A stretch of DNA of 64,000 nt from Rhodoferax sp. AJA081-3. Its GTDB lineage: Bacteria > Pseudomonadota > Gammaproteobacteria > Burkholderiales > Burkholderiaceae_C. Below the pieces are notes generated by a model. The model worked only from the letters and a program-made list of their open reading frames with translations. It ran no database searches and was not told the origin of the DNA. The position numbers were made by a program, and so were the translations under genes. Positions 14,780 to 27,204 of the stretch are shown in pieces. The stretch's first letter is position 1; every line of letters begins with the position of its first letter. The stretch spans positions 744,001 through 808,000 of the forward strand of contig NZ_CP059068.1 of NCBI RefSeq assembly GCF_017798165.1, written 5' to 3'.

Positions 14780-17389
14780 ATGGCTGATTTGCAGGCAATC
14801 CGCACCGCCTACCGCGCCGACAAAACCCTTCTGCTGCAAGCCCTGGGGCAAGGTGATGCCACCGGGCGTGATGTACACAAGGCCCTGATACGGCTAGCCC
14901 ACCTGGCCGATGGTGTGCTCAAGCAGTTGTGGGACCATGCCGGCCTGCAACACCCCTTCGCCCTACTGGCGGTGGGTGGTTTTGGCCGTGGTGAGTTGTT
15001 TCCGCACTCCGATGTGGATGTGCTGGTGCTGCTGCCCGATGGTTTTGACCCCCACTACGACACTGCCCTCAAGGGCCGCATCGAAGCCTTTATTGGCAGC
15101 TGCTGGGATGTGGGGCTGGAGATAGGCTCCAGCGTGCGCACATTGGGTGACTGCCTGGCCGAGGCGGCCAAAGATGTCACCATACAAACAGCCCTGCTGG
15201 AGCACCGGCTGATCACGGGCAACACCGAACTGGTGCAGCAGTTCCAGACCGCCTTCTTCAAGGCCATGGACCCTCGCGCCTTTTTTGTGGCCAAAACACT
15301 GGAACTGCGCCAGCGCCACACCAAGTTCGAAAACACACCGTATTCCCTAGAGCCCAACTGCAAAGAATCGCCCGGAGGACTGCGCGACCTGCAGGTCATC
15401 CTGTGGGTGGCCAAGGCGGCCGGCTTTGGCGACAACTGGCATGCGCTGGCCGTCAACGGCCTGGCCACACCGTTTGAGGTGCGGCAGATCCAGCGCAACG
15501 AGTCCCTGCTGATGCGCGTGCGCGCCCGCCTGCACCTGATTGCCAACCGGCGCGAAGACCGCCTGATCTTCGACATGCAGAACGCGGTGGCCGAGTCCTT
15601 TGGCTACACCACCAAGACCCTGGTCTCCACCGGCGCCACACCCAAACGCACCATCGTGCGCGCGAGCGAGGCGCTGATGAAGCGTTATTACTGGGCCGCC
15701 AAGGCTGTGGCCCAGCTCAACCAGATTCTGCTGCTCAATATCGAAGAGCGCTTGAACCCGTCGACCCACGCGCCCCGCCCTATCAATACGCGCTTTAACG
15801 ACAAGGCGGGCATGATCGATGTGGTCAGCGACGACCTGTACCAGCGCGAGCCCCATGCCATTCTGGAGACCTTTCTGGTCTACCAGACCACGGTAGGCGT
15901 CAAGGGTTTGTCGGCCCGCACGCTGCGTGCCCTGTACAACGCCCGCAGCCTGATGGACGCCCGTTTTCGCAGCGACCCGGTCAACCGCCAGACCTTTCGC
16001 CAGATCCTGACGCAGCCCCAGGGCACGACGCACGCCATGCGGCTGATGAACCAGACCTCGGTGCTGGGGCGTTACCTGTGGGTGTTTCGCCGCATCGTGG
16101 GGCAGATGCAGCATGACCTGTTCCATGTGTACACGGTGGACCAGCACATCCTGATGGTGCTGCGCAATATGCGCCGCTTCTTCATTGCCGAGCATTCACA
16201 CGAATACCCGTTCTGCTCGCAATTGGCCGCGGGCTGGGACAAGCCCTGGCTGTTGTCGATAGCCGCCATCTTCCACGACATTGCCAAGGGCCGCGGCGGC
16301 GACCACTCCGACCTGGGCGGTGCCGAGGTGCGGCGCTTCTGCAAGCAACACGGCTTCGGTGGCGAAGACTCCCAGCTGATCGAGTTTGTGGTGCGCGAAC
16401 ACCTGACCATGAGCCGCATCGCCCAAAAGGCCGATCTGAGCGACCCCCGCGTGATTGCCGACTTTGCCCAACGCGTGGGCAACGAGCGCCAGTTGACCGC
16501 CCTCTACCTGCTGACCGTGGCCGACATCCGCGGCACCTCACCCAAGGTGTGGAATGCCTGGAAGGGCAAGCTGCTGGAAGACCTGTATCGCTACACCAGC
16601 CGCGCGCTGGGCGGCCATGCGCCCGACCCCGATGCCGAGGTGGAAGCCCGCAAGCGCGAGGCCCTGGCCATCGTCAATATGCACTCCCTGCCCTTCGAGG
16701 CCCACAAGCCGCTGTGGGATACGCTGGATGTGGGCTATTTCATGCGCCATGACGCGGCCGACATCGCCTGGCACACCCGCCACCTGTCGCGCCTGGTGGG
16801 CTCCAGCCATGCGGTGGTGCGTGCACGCCGCTCGCCTGCGGGCGACGGCCTGCAGGTAATGGTCTATACGCCAGACCAAAGTGATCTGTTTGCCCGTATT
16901 TGCGGCTATTTTGAGCAACGTGGTTTCAGCATTCTGGATGCACGTGTGCACACGGCCAAAAACGGTTACGCATTGGACACCTTCCAGCTGGTCACCGCTG
17001 CCGGCCCCGAGGAATACCGCGAAATCACCAGCATGATCGAAAACGGGCTGACCAAGGTCATCACCGATGCAGGGCCGCTGCCCAAACCCAGCCGCGGCCG
17101 GGTGTCGCGCCGGGTCAAGAGCTTTCCCATTGCACCCCGTGTGACCTTGACGCCCGACGAGAAAGGCCAACGCTGGCTGCTCAATGTGTCGGCCAGCGAC
17201 CGTGTGGGTCTGCTCTACAGCCTGGCCCTGGTGCTGGCACGCCACCAGGTCAACGTGCAACTGGCCAAGATTGCCACTTTGGGCGAGCGCGTGGAGGATA
17301 CGTTTTTGATCGACGGGCCCGAGCTGCAGCACAACAAGAAGCAGATCGAGATCGAAACCGAATTACTGGAAGCCCTGGCGGCCCAGTGA
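14780..17389 (+). CDS. glnD: Bifunctional [protein-PII] uridylyltransferase/uridylyl-removing enzyme
   Basis: An 869-residue nitrogen sensor that uridylylates PII proteins when glutamine is low and removes UMP when it is high. The nucleotidyltransferase motif is at about 67-82 (GGFGRGELFPHSDVDVLVL, with Ser77, Asp78 and Asp80). The HD domain motif HDIAKGRGGDHSDLG is near 495. Two ACT domains close the protein (DLFARICGYFEQRGFSILDA and DRVGLLYSLALVLARHQVNV), the glutamine-sensing part. Length agrees with the family (about 850-900). It ends just before a short hairpin shared with the converging HDOD gene. Confidence 0.97.
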   Translation: MADLQAIRTAYRADKTLLLQALGQGDATGRDVHKALIRLAHLADGVLKQLWDHAGLQHPFALLAVGGFGRGELFPHSDVDVLVLLPDGFDPHYDTALKGRIEAFIGSCWDVGLEIGSSVRTLGDCLAEAAKDVTIQTALLEHRLITGNTELVQQFQTAFFKAMDPRAFFVAKTLELRQRHTKFENTPYSLEPNCKESPGGLRDLQVILWVAKAAGFGDNWHALAVNGLATPFEVRQIQRNESLLMRVRARLHLIANRREDRLIFDMQNAVAESFGYTTKTLVSTGATPKRTIVRASEALMKRYYWAAKAVAQLNQILLLNIEERLNPSTHAPRPINTRFNDKAGMIDVVSDDLYQREPHAILETFLVYQTTVGVKGLSARTLRALYNARSLMDARFRSDPVNRQTFRQILTQPQGTTHAMRLMNQTSVLGRYLWVFRRIVGQMQHDLFHVYTVDQHILMVLRNMRRFFIAEHSHEYPFCSQLAAGWDKPWLLSIAAIFHDIAKGRGGDHSDLGGAEVRRFCKQHGFGGEDSQLIEFVVREHLTMSRIAQKADLSDPRVIADFAQRVGNERQLTALYLLTVADIRGTSPKVWNAWKGKLLEDLYRYTSRALGGHAPDPDAEVEARKREALAIVNMHSLPFEAHKPLWDTLDVGYFMRHDAADIAWHTRHLSRLVGSSHAVVRARRSPAGDGLQVMVYTPDQSDLFARICGYFEQRGFSILDARVHTAKNGYALDTFQLVTAAGPEEYREITSMIENGLTKVITDAGPLPKPSRGRVSRRVKSFPIAPRVTLTPDEKGQRWLLNVSASDRVGLLYSLALVLARHQVNVQLAKIATLGERVEDTFLIDGPELQHNKKQIEIETELLEALAAQ

Positions 17390-17392
17390 AAA

Positions 17393-17436
17393 TGCTACTG
17401 TATTTATAGCAATACAGTCATATTTCTCGGGGGCTA
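17393..17436. repeat. TAGCCCCCG repeat copy with terminator-like hairpin between converging genes
   Basis: ACTGTATT (17397-17404) and AATACAGT (17411-17418) form an 8-bp stem with a 6-nt loop. On the reverse strand the head TAGCCCCCGAGAAATAT (17436-17420) precedes it. The head differs at one of 16 positions from the copy after the ABC-F gene. It lies between glnD and the HDOD gene, which converge here, so it may end both transcripts. No long T run is present. Confidence 0.55.
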
Positions 17437-17461
17437 GAGGCCAATTTGACCCATAACGACT

Positions 17462-18304
17462 TTAGATTTTGGAGAAGACCTGGGCTTCTTCAAACAGCGG
17501 TGTCAGATCGCCCAGCCGGGCAATCACTTCTTCCAGCGAGCCACCCAGGCGCTTGGCCACATTGGGTGGGAAGGGCTCCACCAGGTGGTTGCCGGCAAAA
17601 CCAAACTGCAGCTGTTTGCTGATCTGGTTGGCGGCGAACACGCAGGCAATCATGTCGGAATCGGCCAACTCGGGGCCGTACTGGTGGCGAATGGTCTCCA
17701 CCAGCTTGGGCGCAAAGCGCCATTTCTCGACCAGCATGGCGCCCACCACGGCGTGGTCTACCTCCATGATCTCGCGCAAAGCCAGGTGCAGGGATGTGCC
17801 CTGTTGCTTGCTCACATCCAGCGCAGCGCGAAACTCCTTGGGCATGAACTGGGCCAGCACCACCTTGCCAAAGTCGTGCAACAGACCGGCGATAAAACAG
17901 TCCATGGGGTCGGCATCGTCCACCTTCATCGCCAGTTGTTTGGCAATGGCCGCCGTGGCCAGCGAGTGCAGCAGATACTGCTGGCCATCAAAACCGGCTT
18001 CGTTGGTCTTGGGCAACATGCCGATAGCGGCAATGCTCAAGGCCAGGTTCTTGATGGTGTTAAAGCCCAGGTAAACCACCGAATGGCCCACCGACGTGAT
18101 CTGTTTGGGCAGGCTGTAGTAGGCGGAGTTGACGACCTTCAGGATCTTGACCGTCAGCACCGGGTCTTTGTCGATCACCTCGACCAGGTCTTTGGGTGTG
18201 CTGTTGACGTCACGCGTCAGCTCCAGTACCCGCTGCACGCTTTTTGGGAAGGCCGGCATGCCATCCACTGCAGCGGCGAGCTTTTTGGTCAGTTCTGGGC
18301 TCAT
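17462..18304 (-). CDS. HDOD-domain signal protein
   Basis: A 280-residue protein that is almost entirely an HDOD domain (LPAFP-like start MPAFPKSVQRVLELTRDVNSTPKDLVEVIDKDPVLTVKILKVVNSAYYSLP). HDOD proteins are HD-related but usually lack full catalytic residues and act as scaffolds in signalling. One HD-like patch is visible (AGLLHDFGKVVLAQF), so residual metal binding is possible. The ATG chosen (MSPELTKKLAAAVDG) lies 5 nt after the def stop, so it is the last gene of the mntA-hepT-def unit. Partner and signal are unknown. Confidence 0.85.
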   Translation of the reverse strand: MSPELTKKLAAAVDGMPAFPKSVQRVLELTRDVNSTPKDLVEVIDKDPVLTVKILKVVNSAYYSLPKQITSVGHSVVYLGFNTIKNLALSIAAIGMLPKTNEAGFDGQQYLLHSLATAAIAKQLAMKVDDADPMDCFIAGLLHDFGKVVLAQFMPKEFRAALDVSKQQGTSLHLALREIMEVDHAVVGAMLVEKWRFAPKLVETIRHQYGPELADSDMIACVFAANQISKQLQFGFAGNHLVEPFPPNVAKRLGGSLEEVIARLGDLTPLFEEAQVFSKI

Positions 18305-18309
18305 GGGCG

Positions 18310-18864
18310 TCAACTCAGTTCGGGGAACAGAACTTCAGTGTAGCCAAATTGGCTGAAATCACGAACCCGCATCGGGTACAACTTGCCCCACAGGTGGTCA
18401 CACTCGTGCTGCACTACCCGGGCGTGGAAGCCGTCCACCGTGCGGTCTATGGGGTCACCATACTGGTCAAAGCCGGTGTAGCGGATACGCGACCAGCGTG
18501 GCACCAGGCCACGCAGGCCGGGGACAGACAGGCAGCCTTCCCAATCGTCTTCCTGCGGCGTGTCACCCGTTGTGGTGCCCTCGGCGGACAGAGGTGTGAT
18601 GACCGGGTTGACCAGCACGGTGGGCGGCACGATGGGCCGGTCCGGGTAACGCGGGTTCTTGTCACGGCTGCCGAAGATCACCACCTGCAGGTCCACACCA
18701 ATCTGCGGCGCAGCCAGGCCCGCGCCGTTGGCGGCACGCATGGTGTCCAGCAAGTCCGTAATCAGCAGGTGCAGCGCATCAGAGTCAAAGCCGCTCTGCG
18801 CCACGGGCTGCGCCATACGCAGCAGGCGCGGATCGCCCATCTTGAGGATGTCACGGACAGTCAT
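18310..18864 (-). CDS. def: Peptide deformylase
   Basis: A 184-residue metalloenzyme removing the formyl group from new N-termini. All three motifs are present: [18 protein letters not shown] (Cys111) and QHECDHLWG (His153, Glu154, His157). The start overlaps the stop of hepT by 4 nt (ATGA), so its translation is probably coupled to the toxin gene upstream. A genome normally also has a def next to fmt; that copy is not in this window, and whether this one is the main or a second deformylase cannot be judged here. Confidence 0.95.
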   Translation of the reverse strand: MTVRDILKMGDPRLLRMAQPVAQSGFDSDALHLLITDLLDTMRAANGAGLAAPQIGVDLQVVIFGSRDKNPRYPDRPIVPPTVLVNPVITPLSAEGTTTGDTPQEDDWEGCLSVPGLRGLVPRWSRIRYTGFDQYGDPIDRTVDGFHARVVQHECDHLWGKLYPMRVRDFSQFGYTEVLFPELS

Positions 18865-19205
18865 ATTTCTTCAGAAGCAAGAAGTTTGAGTTGTTGGAGT
18901 AGCACTGGCACATCCGTTTGCACAATACTCCACAAGATATCGTTGTCGAGACCCAGATAGCCATGGATCAACTGATTTCGCGTGGCTATCAACATACGCC
19001 AGGGAATCGTAGGATGGGCATTGCGCACGTCTTGCGGAATGTGACTTGCGGCTTCGCCGACCAGTTCAAGGTTGCGCACCGTTGCATCGAAACGCATGGC
19101 ATCGGCAACGAACTGGGCTTGTTGTAGACCTTGCGTAAATGCCAGGACTTTTTCACAAAAACCAACCATGTCAGTTATGTAAAACCGCCACTCCCGTTCA
19201 GACAT
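18861..19205 (-). CDS. hepT: HepT-like HEPN toxin (DUF86) of a type VII toxin-antitoxin pair
   Basis: A 114-residue HEPN protein with the R-x4-H-x-Y motif complete (RNQLIHGY, Arg76, His81, Tyr83). In characterised pairs HepT is an RNase and the partner MntA blocks it by adding AMP to that Tyr. I chose the ATG at 19205, 8 nt after AAGGA; another ATG lies at 19214. It overlaps the end of mntA by 8 nt and the start of def by 4 nt. The motif layout is seen; toxin activity is inferred from the family. Confidence 0.85.
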   Translation of the reverse strand: MSEREWRFYITDMVGFCEKVLAFTQGLQQAQFVADAMRFDATVRNLELVGEAASHIPQDVRNAHPTIPWRMLIATRNQLIHGYLGLDNDILWSIVQTDVPVLLQQLKLLASEEI

Positions 19206-19488
19206 GCACCGCATCCTTCAGCACATAGGGTCGCAACTCAGGACGCAATGCCTTCTCGGTCACCAGATCGACGGAGCAGCCCAGCACATCTTCGAGATAA
19301 AACTGCACGCCAAAAAACTGCGCCGACGTAGCCGGGCCGACAAAGCTCACCAACAAATCCACGTCGCTGCCAGGCGTTGCAGCATCACGGGCGGTGGAGC
19401 CAAACAGGGCCAGGGACGCCACGCCAAAGCGCTGCACGATCTGCGCTTTGTGCTCAGACAGGGTTTGGAGTGCGGTAGCGCGGTTCAT
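19198..19488 (-). CDS. mntA: MntA-like minimal nucleotidyltransferase antitoxin
   Basis: A 96-residue protein with the exact GSx10DxD motif of minimal nucleotidyltransferases (Gly30, Ser31, Asp42, Asp44). It is the expected partner of the overlapping HEPN gene, transferring AMP to the toxin's Tyr. As in known MntA-HepT operons the two genes overlap. It is divergent from the ybaN-like gene, with 61 nt between the starts that must carry both promoters. Confidence 0.85.
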   Translation of the reverse strand: MNRATALQTLSEHKAQIVQRFGVASLALFGSTARDAATPGSDVDLLVSFVGPATSAQFFGVQFYLEDVLGCSVDLVTEKALRPELRPYVLKDAVHV

Positions 19489-19549
19489 GGTTGCAGTTTA
19501 CGGCAATGCGAGGAGGCACAAGGTCTGTTCACCCGGCACAATCCGGGGC

Positions 19550-19978
19550 ATGTCTGCGCAACCCAGTCTACCGCCTGCAAGCAACCCCGCAAAGCCTTTG
19601 CCACGCGGCTTGCAATGGCTGTTGCGCGTTGTAGCGGTGGTCAGTCTGGCGCTGGGTTTTCTGGGCATATTTCTGCCGGTTCTTCCCACCACCCCGTTTA
19701 TTCTGCTGGCCGCCTGGGCCGCAGCGCGCAGTTCACCCCGCATGCTGGCATGGCTAGAACAGCACCGCCTGTTTGGCAAAATGCTGCGCGACTGGCGCCG
19801 AGGCGGTGTGGTCAGCCGCAGGGCCAAATGGGGTGCTACCGGCGTCATGTCGGTCAGCGCGGTGTTGCTGTTGTTCACGGTATCCAAACTCTGGGCCGCC
19901 GGTGTTGCCATTGCCTGCATGGCCAGCGTGCTGGCCTGGTTGTGGCGCAGGCCGGAAAGCGCCATCCCGCACCCCTGA
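19550..19978 (+). CDS. YbaN/DUF454 inner-membrane protein
   Basis: A 142-residue membrane protein of the DUF454 family. The signature runs LRVVAVVSLALGFLGIFLPVLPTTPF, then ILLAAWAAARSSPRMLAWLEQHRLFG and DWRRGGVVSRRAK, with two more hydrophobic helices at the end. Function is not established for the family. I chose the ATG giving MSAQPSLPPASNPAK because the longer frame runs back over the mntA start. It converges with ligA, 19 nt apart. Confidence 0.85.
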   Translation: MSAQPSLPPASNPAKPLPRGLQWLLRVVAVVSLALGFLGIFLPVLPTTPFILLAAWAAARSSPRMLAWLEQHRLFGKMLRDWRRGGVVSRRAKWGATGVMSVSAVLLLFTVSKLWAAGVAIACMASVLAWLWRRPESAIPHP

Positions 19979-19997
19979 CCGCGCGGGTCTGGGTGGC

Positions 19998-23133
<3,136 letters not shown>

Positions 23134-23148
23134 CGTGTTGTATTAGCT

Positions 23149-26100
23149 TTAAGCCAGCTCAGCCAAGGTAAGGGCGGACTCCATGTCGACCGCAACAATG
23201 CGCGACACGCCCTGTTCCTGCATGGTCACGCCAATCAGTTGCTCGGCCATTTCCATCGCAATCTTGTTGTGGCTGATGAAAAGGAATTGGGTTTCTTTGC
23301 TCATGCTGCGCACGAGTTTGGCATACCGCTCGGTGTTGGCATCGTCCAAGGGGGCATCCACCTCGTCCAGCAAACAGAATGGCGCCGGGTTCAGCTGGAA
23401 GATCGCAAACACCAGCGCAATGGCGGTCAGTGCTTTTTCACCGCCCGACAGCAGGTGGATGGTCTGGTTCTTCTTGCCGGGTGGCTGTGCGATCACCTGC
23501 ACACCCGAGTCCAGAATTTCATCACCGGTGATGACCAGGCGTGCATTGCCGCCACCAAACAGCTCGGGGAACATACGACCAAAGTGCTGGTTGACCTGCT
23601 CAAACGTGCCCGACAACATGTCGCGCGTTTCGGCGTCGATCTTGCGGATGGCGTCTTCCAGCGTCTGCATGGCCTGGGCCAGATCGGCGTTTTGGGAATC
23701 CAGGAACTGCTTGCGTTCACGGGCCACAGCCAGTTCGTCCAGCGCGGCCAGGTTGACGGCGCCCAGTGCGGCGATTTCGCGGTGCAGGCGATCAATCTCG
23801 CTCTGCATGCCGGTCAGGCGCACATTGCCTTCCTTGATCGACAACTCCACGGCTTCCAGGTCGGCCTGGGCGTCCAGCAGTTGCTGTTCGTACTGCTCAA
23901 AGCCGAGGCGGGCGGCCTGTTCCTTCAGCTGGAATTCAGTGATGCGCTGGCGCAGCGGGTCCAGCTCGCGCTCCAGCTGCAGGCGGCGTTCGTCGCTGGC
24001 GCGTAACTTGGCGGTCAGATCGTCGTATTCGCTGCGCTTGGCGCCCAGGGCCTGTTCGCGCTCCAGTTTGAGTGCCAGCGCGCTTTGCAAACCCGCCTGG
24101 GCCGCGGCGTCGCTGAGGCGGGCCAGTTCTTCGCGGGCACGTTGTGCCTCGGAAAGGACGGACTCGGTTTGCTGCGTGGCGGTGTCTATGGTGCGGGCCA
24201 GTTCGGCATTACGTGCCTGCAGGCTGCGCTGCGCAAACTGCGCCTCTTGCGCCTGGCGTTCCAGGCTGCGCTGTTGTTCACGGCATTGCGTCAACTTGCG
24301 CTGTACCTCAATCACGCGTTCATCCAACTGGGCGTGGCGCTCCTGGCTGTCTGCCAGTTGCATGTCCAGCGACTCAAAACGGCCTTCTGCAGTAACGCGG
24401 CGCTCTTGCAGGTCGTCCAGTTGGGCTTGCACTTCGGCAATGTCCGCATCGATTTGTGCGCTACGGGTGCGGGCCTGTTCGGCCAACTGCGACAAACGCA
24501 GAGTTTCGACCTGCAGGCCATGGGCCTGGGTTTGTGCCTCAGTGGCCTCGCGGCGCACGCTGACCAGGCGCTGGCTGGCTTCGGCATAGGCCGCTTCGGC
24601 GCGGACCAGCGCGGTGCGGGCTTCCTCGGCAATCATCACCTGGGCACGCAGGTCTTTTTCCAGGTTCTCAATTTCCTGGGCGCGGGCCAAGAGGCCGGCT
24701 TGTTCGGAATCCTGCGCATAGAAGCTGACGCTGTGAGCGGTGACCACGTGGCCAGATTTGAGGTAAATGCTTTCGCCAGGCTGCAGCTTCTCGCGCTGGG
24801 CCAGTGCATCCTCAAAACTGCTGGCCGTATAACAGCCGTGCAGCCATTCATTGAATACGGCCTTTTGGCCGGCATCGTTGATACGCAGCAGGTCCGACAG
24901 GCGGGGCAAAGTAGACGTTGCCTCGGGCACAGCGGCCATCGGCGGGCTGAAGAAGGCCAGCTTCGCCGGTGGTGCATCGTTGGCAAAGGAGCGGACCAGC
25001 TCCAGGCGTGAAACCTCTAGCGCGGCCAGGCGCTCGCGCAGCGCACCTTCCAACGCGTTTTCCCAGCCCTGTTCGATATGGATGCGGGTCCACAGGCCCT
25101 GCAAGTGGTCCAGGCCGTGTTTGGCCAGCCAGGGTTGCAACTTGCCGTCGGTCTTGACCTTTTCCTGCAGGGTTTTCAGTGCTTCCAACCGCGCCGAAAG
25201 GTCGGCCTGGCGGGCGGATTCATCGTTGACGGTCTGCTGCTGGGTGCGCCGGGCCTCGTCGCGCTGGGGCAGCATGTCTTGCAGCTCCTGCAGGCGCGCG
25301 TCGGCCACGGCAGCGGCCTCTTGGGCTTCGTCCAGTTGGGCTTGCAGCTCTTGCAGCTTGGCCTCATCCGGCGCGGCCAGCGCGCTGCGGTCCACGGCCA
25401 GGCGCTCTCTGCGGGTTGTGACCTGGCGGAATTGCTCTTCAATACCGCGTTGTTCTGCCGCCAGCACCTGGATCTGCTGCTGCACCTGCATGACGCTGCC
25501 ACGCTGGTTATTGGCGGCGGATTGCGCTGCCGTTAGTGCGTCTTCCAGATCGGGCAGTTGTTGCGCCTGTTCTTCTACTTGCGCAGAGAGCAATTCAGTC
25601 TGCTCATCACCTAACAGCGCCAATTCGGCCAGGCGTTCGATCTCGGCCGCGGCATCTTCCTTGCGGGCGGCCCATTGGCCGATCTGCTCTTGCAAAGTGG
25701 CCAGGCGTTGCTCCGCGCGTTGGCGCCCTTCGACCACAAACCGGATTTCGGCTTCGAGCCGGCCCACATCGGTGCTGGCCTCGTACAGAAGACCCTGCGC
25801 CTGATTCACCTGGTCACCCGCCGCATAGTGGGCCTGGCGTACGGTCTCCAGATCGGATTCAATACGCCGCAGGTCGGCCATGCGGCTTTCCAGCGCGTTG
25901 ACCGCGCCTTCGGCATCCGCCTTGACCTTGGATTGGTCGCCCAACGCCTCGGCCCGCTTCAAAAACCACTGCTGGTGCTGCTTGAGGGTTACGTCGGCCT
26001 GCAGCGCGTTGTACTTTTGCGCCACCTCGGCCTGCTTTTCCAGCTTTTCCAGGTTGGTGTTGAGTTCGCGCAGAATGTCTTCGACCCGGGTCAGGTTCTC

Positions 26101-26664
26101 GCGGGTGTCGGACAGGCGGTTTTCGGTCTCGCGGCGGCGCTCTTTATATTTGGAAACCCCTGCTGCTTCTTCCAGGAACAGGCGCAGCTCTTCGGGCTTG
26201 GATTCAATGATGCGGCTGATCGTGCCCTGGCCAATGATGGCGTAGGCGCGTGGCCCGAGGCCGGTGCCCAGGAACACGTCCTGCACGTCGCGTCGGCGCA
26301 CCGGCTGGTTGTTGATGAAGTAGCTGGACGTGCCGTCGCGGGTCAGCACCCGTTTGACGGCGATCTCGGCAAACTGGCCCCACTGGCCGCCGGCACGGTG
26401 GTCGGCGTTGTCAAAAATCAGTTCAACACTGGAGCGGCTGGCCGGCTTGCGGGTCGTGGTGCCGTTGAAAATGACGTCCTGCATGGACTCGCCACGCAGT
26501 TCGCTGGCCTTGCTCTCGCCCAGAACCCAGCGCACCGCGTCCATGATGTTGGACTTGCCGCAACCATTGGGCCCGACCACACCCACCAATTGACCCGGCA
26601 ACAGGAAGTTGGTGGGTTCGGCAAAGGATTTAAACCCGGATAGCTTGATGGAGTTGAGACGCAC
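23149..26664 (-). CDS. smc: Chromosome partition protein SMC
   Basis: A 1171-residue condensin ATPase for chromosome organisation. The N-terminal Walker A is at 31-38 (GPNGCGKS). Long coiled coils flank a hinge around residues 510-660. The C-terminal head has the ABC signature LLSGGEKALTAIALVFAI and Walker B FCLLDEVDAPLDDAN. Length fits bacterial SMC. It begins the smc-zipA-ligA unit; the 136 nt upstream (26665-26800) contain no gene and presumably its promoter. ScpA/ScpB genes are not in the window. Confidence 0.97.
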   Translation of the reverse strand: MRLNSIKLSGFKSFAEPTNFLLPGQLVGVVGPNGCGKSNIMDAVRWVLGESKASELRGESMQDVIFNGTTTRKPASRSSVELIFDNADHRAGGQWGQFAEIAVKRVLTRDGTSSYFINNQPVRRRDVQDVFLGTGLGPRAYAIIGQGTISRIIESKPEELRLFLEEAAGVSKYKERRRETENRLSDTRENLTRVEDILRELNTNLEKLEKQAEVAQKYNALQADVTLKQHQQWFLKRAEALGDQSKVKADAEGAVNALESRMADLRRIESDLETVRQAHYAAGDQVNQAQGLLYEASTDVGRLEAEIRFVVEGRQRAEQRLATLQEQIGQWAARKEDAAAEIERLAELALLGDEQTELLSAQVEEQAQQLPDLEDALTAAQSAANNQRGSVMQVQQQIQVLAAEQRGIEEQFRQVTTRRERLAVDRSALAAPDEAKLQELQAQLDEAQEAAAVADARLQELQDMLPQRDEARRTQQQTVNDESARQADLSARLEALKTLQEKVKTDGKLQPWLAKHGLDHLQGLWTRIHIEQGWENALEGALRERLAALEVSRLELVRSFANDAPPAKLAFFSPPMAAVPEATSTLPRLSDLLRINDAGQKAVFNEWLHGCYTASSFEDALAQREKLQPGESIYLKSGHVVTAHSVSFYAQDSEQAGLLARAQEIENLEKDLRAQVMIAEEARTALVRAEAAYAEASQRLVSVRREATEAQTQAHGLQVETLRLSQLAEQARTRSAQIDADIAEVQAQLDDLQERRVTAEGRFESLDMQLADSQERHAQLDERVIEVQRKLTQCREQQRSLERQAQEAQFAQRSLQARNAELARTIDTATQQTESVLSEAQRAREELARLSDAAAQAGLQSALALKLEREQALGAKRSEYDDLTAKLRASDERRLQLERELDPLRQRITEFQLKEQAARLGFEQYEQQLLDAQADLEAVELSIKEGNVRLTGMQSEIDRLHREIAALGAVNLAALDELAVARERKQFLDSQNADLAQAMQTLEDAIRKIDAETRDMLSGTFEQVNQHFGRMFPELFGGGNARLVITGDEILDSGVQVIAQPPGKKNQTIHLLSGGEKALTAIALVFAIFQLNPAPFCLLDEVDAPLDDANTERYAKLVRSMSKETQFLFISHNKIAMEMAEQLIGVTMQEQGVSRIVAVDMESALTLAELA

Positions 26665-26800
26665 AGGAGAAGAAAACTGGGCTAAGTGATTGATTTCATT
26701 GCGTTTTGCGTAGATTCAACAAAGCGCAACGGCCTGCAATGATACCGTGTGGGTACCCTCGCAAAACCACAGCATTGGGCAGGGGCTAGGGCTTGCCCGT

Positions 26801-27187
26801 TCAGGACTGCAGAGCACCCTCAATTTTGGCAGCCAAGGCGTTGACCGACGGGGGTTTCAGCAGGTAACCCGCCACCCCCAGGGGCAGCACCTCGCCTACC
26901 GTGGCGGGGCTGGAGTCTGCACTGAGAAAAATGACCTTGGTATTGCTCACCTGGTTGTTGGGCAGGGCACGCAGTTGCCGGACAAATTCAATCCCGCCAA
27001 CCGGCTGCATATGGATGTCGGTCAGTATCAGGTCGGGTTTGAGCCGCGATACCTCGCGCAGCGCGCTTCCCCCGTCTGGAAAGGCATACAGATCCAATAT
27101 GCCAATACGGCGCAGATTGTTCAGTATGAAGGTGCTCATGACCTTCTCGTCTTCCACCACCAGGATACGTGCGCGTTTGATGTCCAT
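26801..27187 (-). CDS. Stand-alone receiver (CheY-like) protein
   Basis: A 128-residue receiver domain without output domain: acidic pair in ILVVEDE, phosphoacceptor Asp in LILTDIHMQPVGG, Thr/Ser switch in VIFLSADSS and Lys in YLLKPPS. It follows a small HPt protein by 17 nt, so the pair could pass phosphate between each other and an unlinked hybrid kinase. Output by protein-protein contact is expected. No sensor kinase is nearby. Confidence 0.88.
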   Translation of the reverse strand: MDIKRARILVVEDEKVMSTFILNNLRRIGILDLYAFPDGGSALREVSRLKPDLILTDIHMQPVGGIEFVRQLRALPNNQVSNTKVIFLSADSSPATVGEVLPLGVAGYLLKPPSVNALAAKIEGALQS

Positions 27188-27204
27188 GGCAAAACTCCGG
27201 GGTG

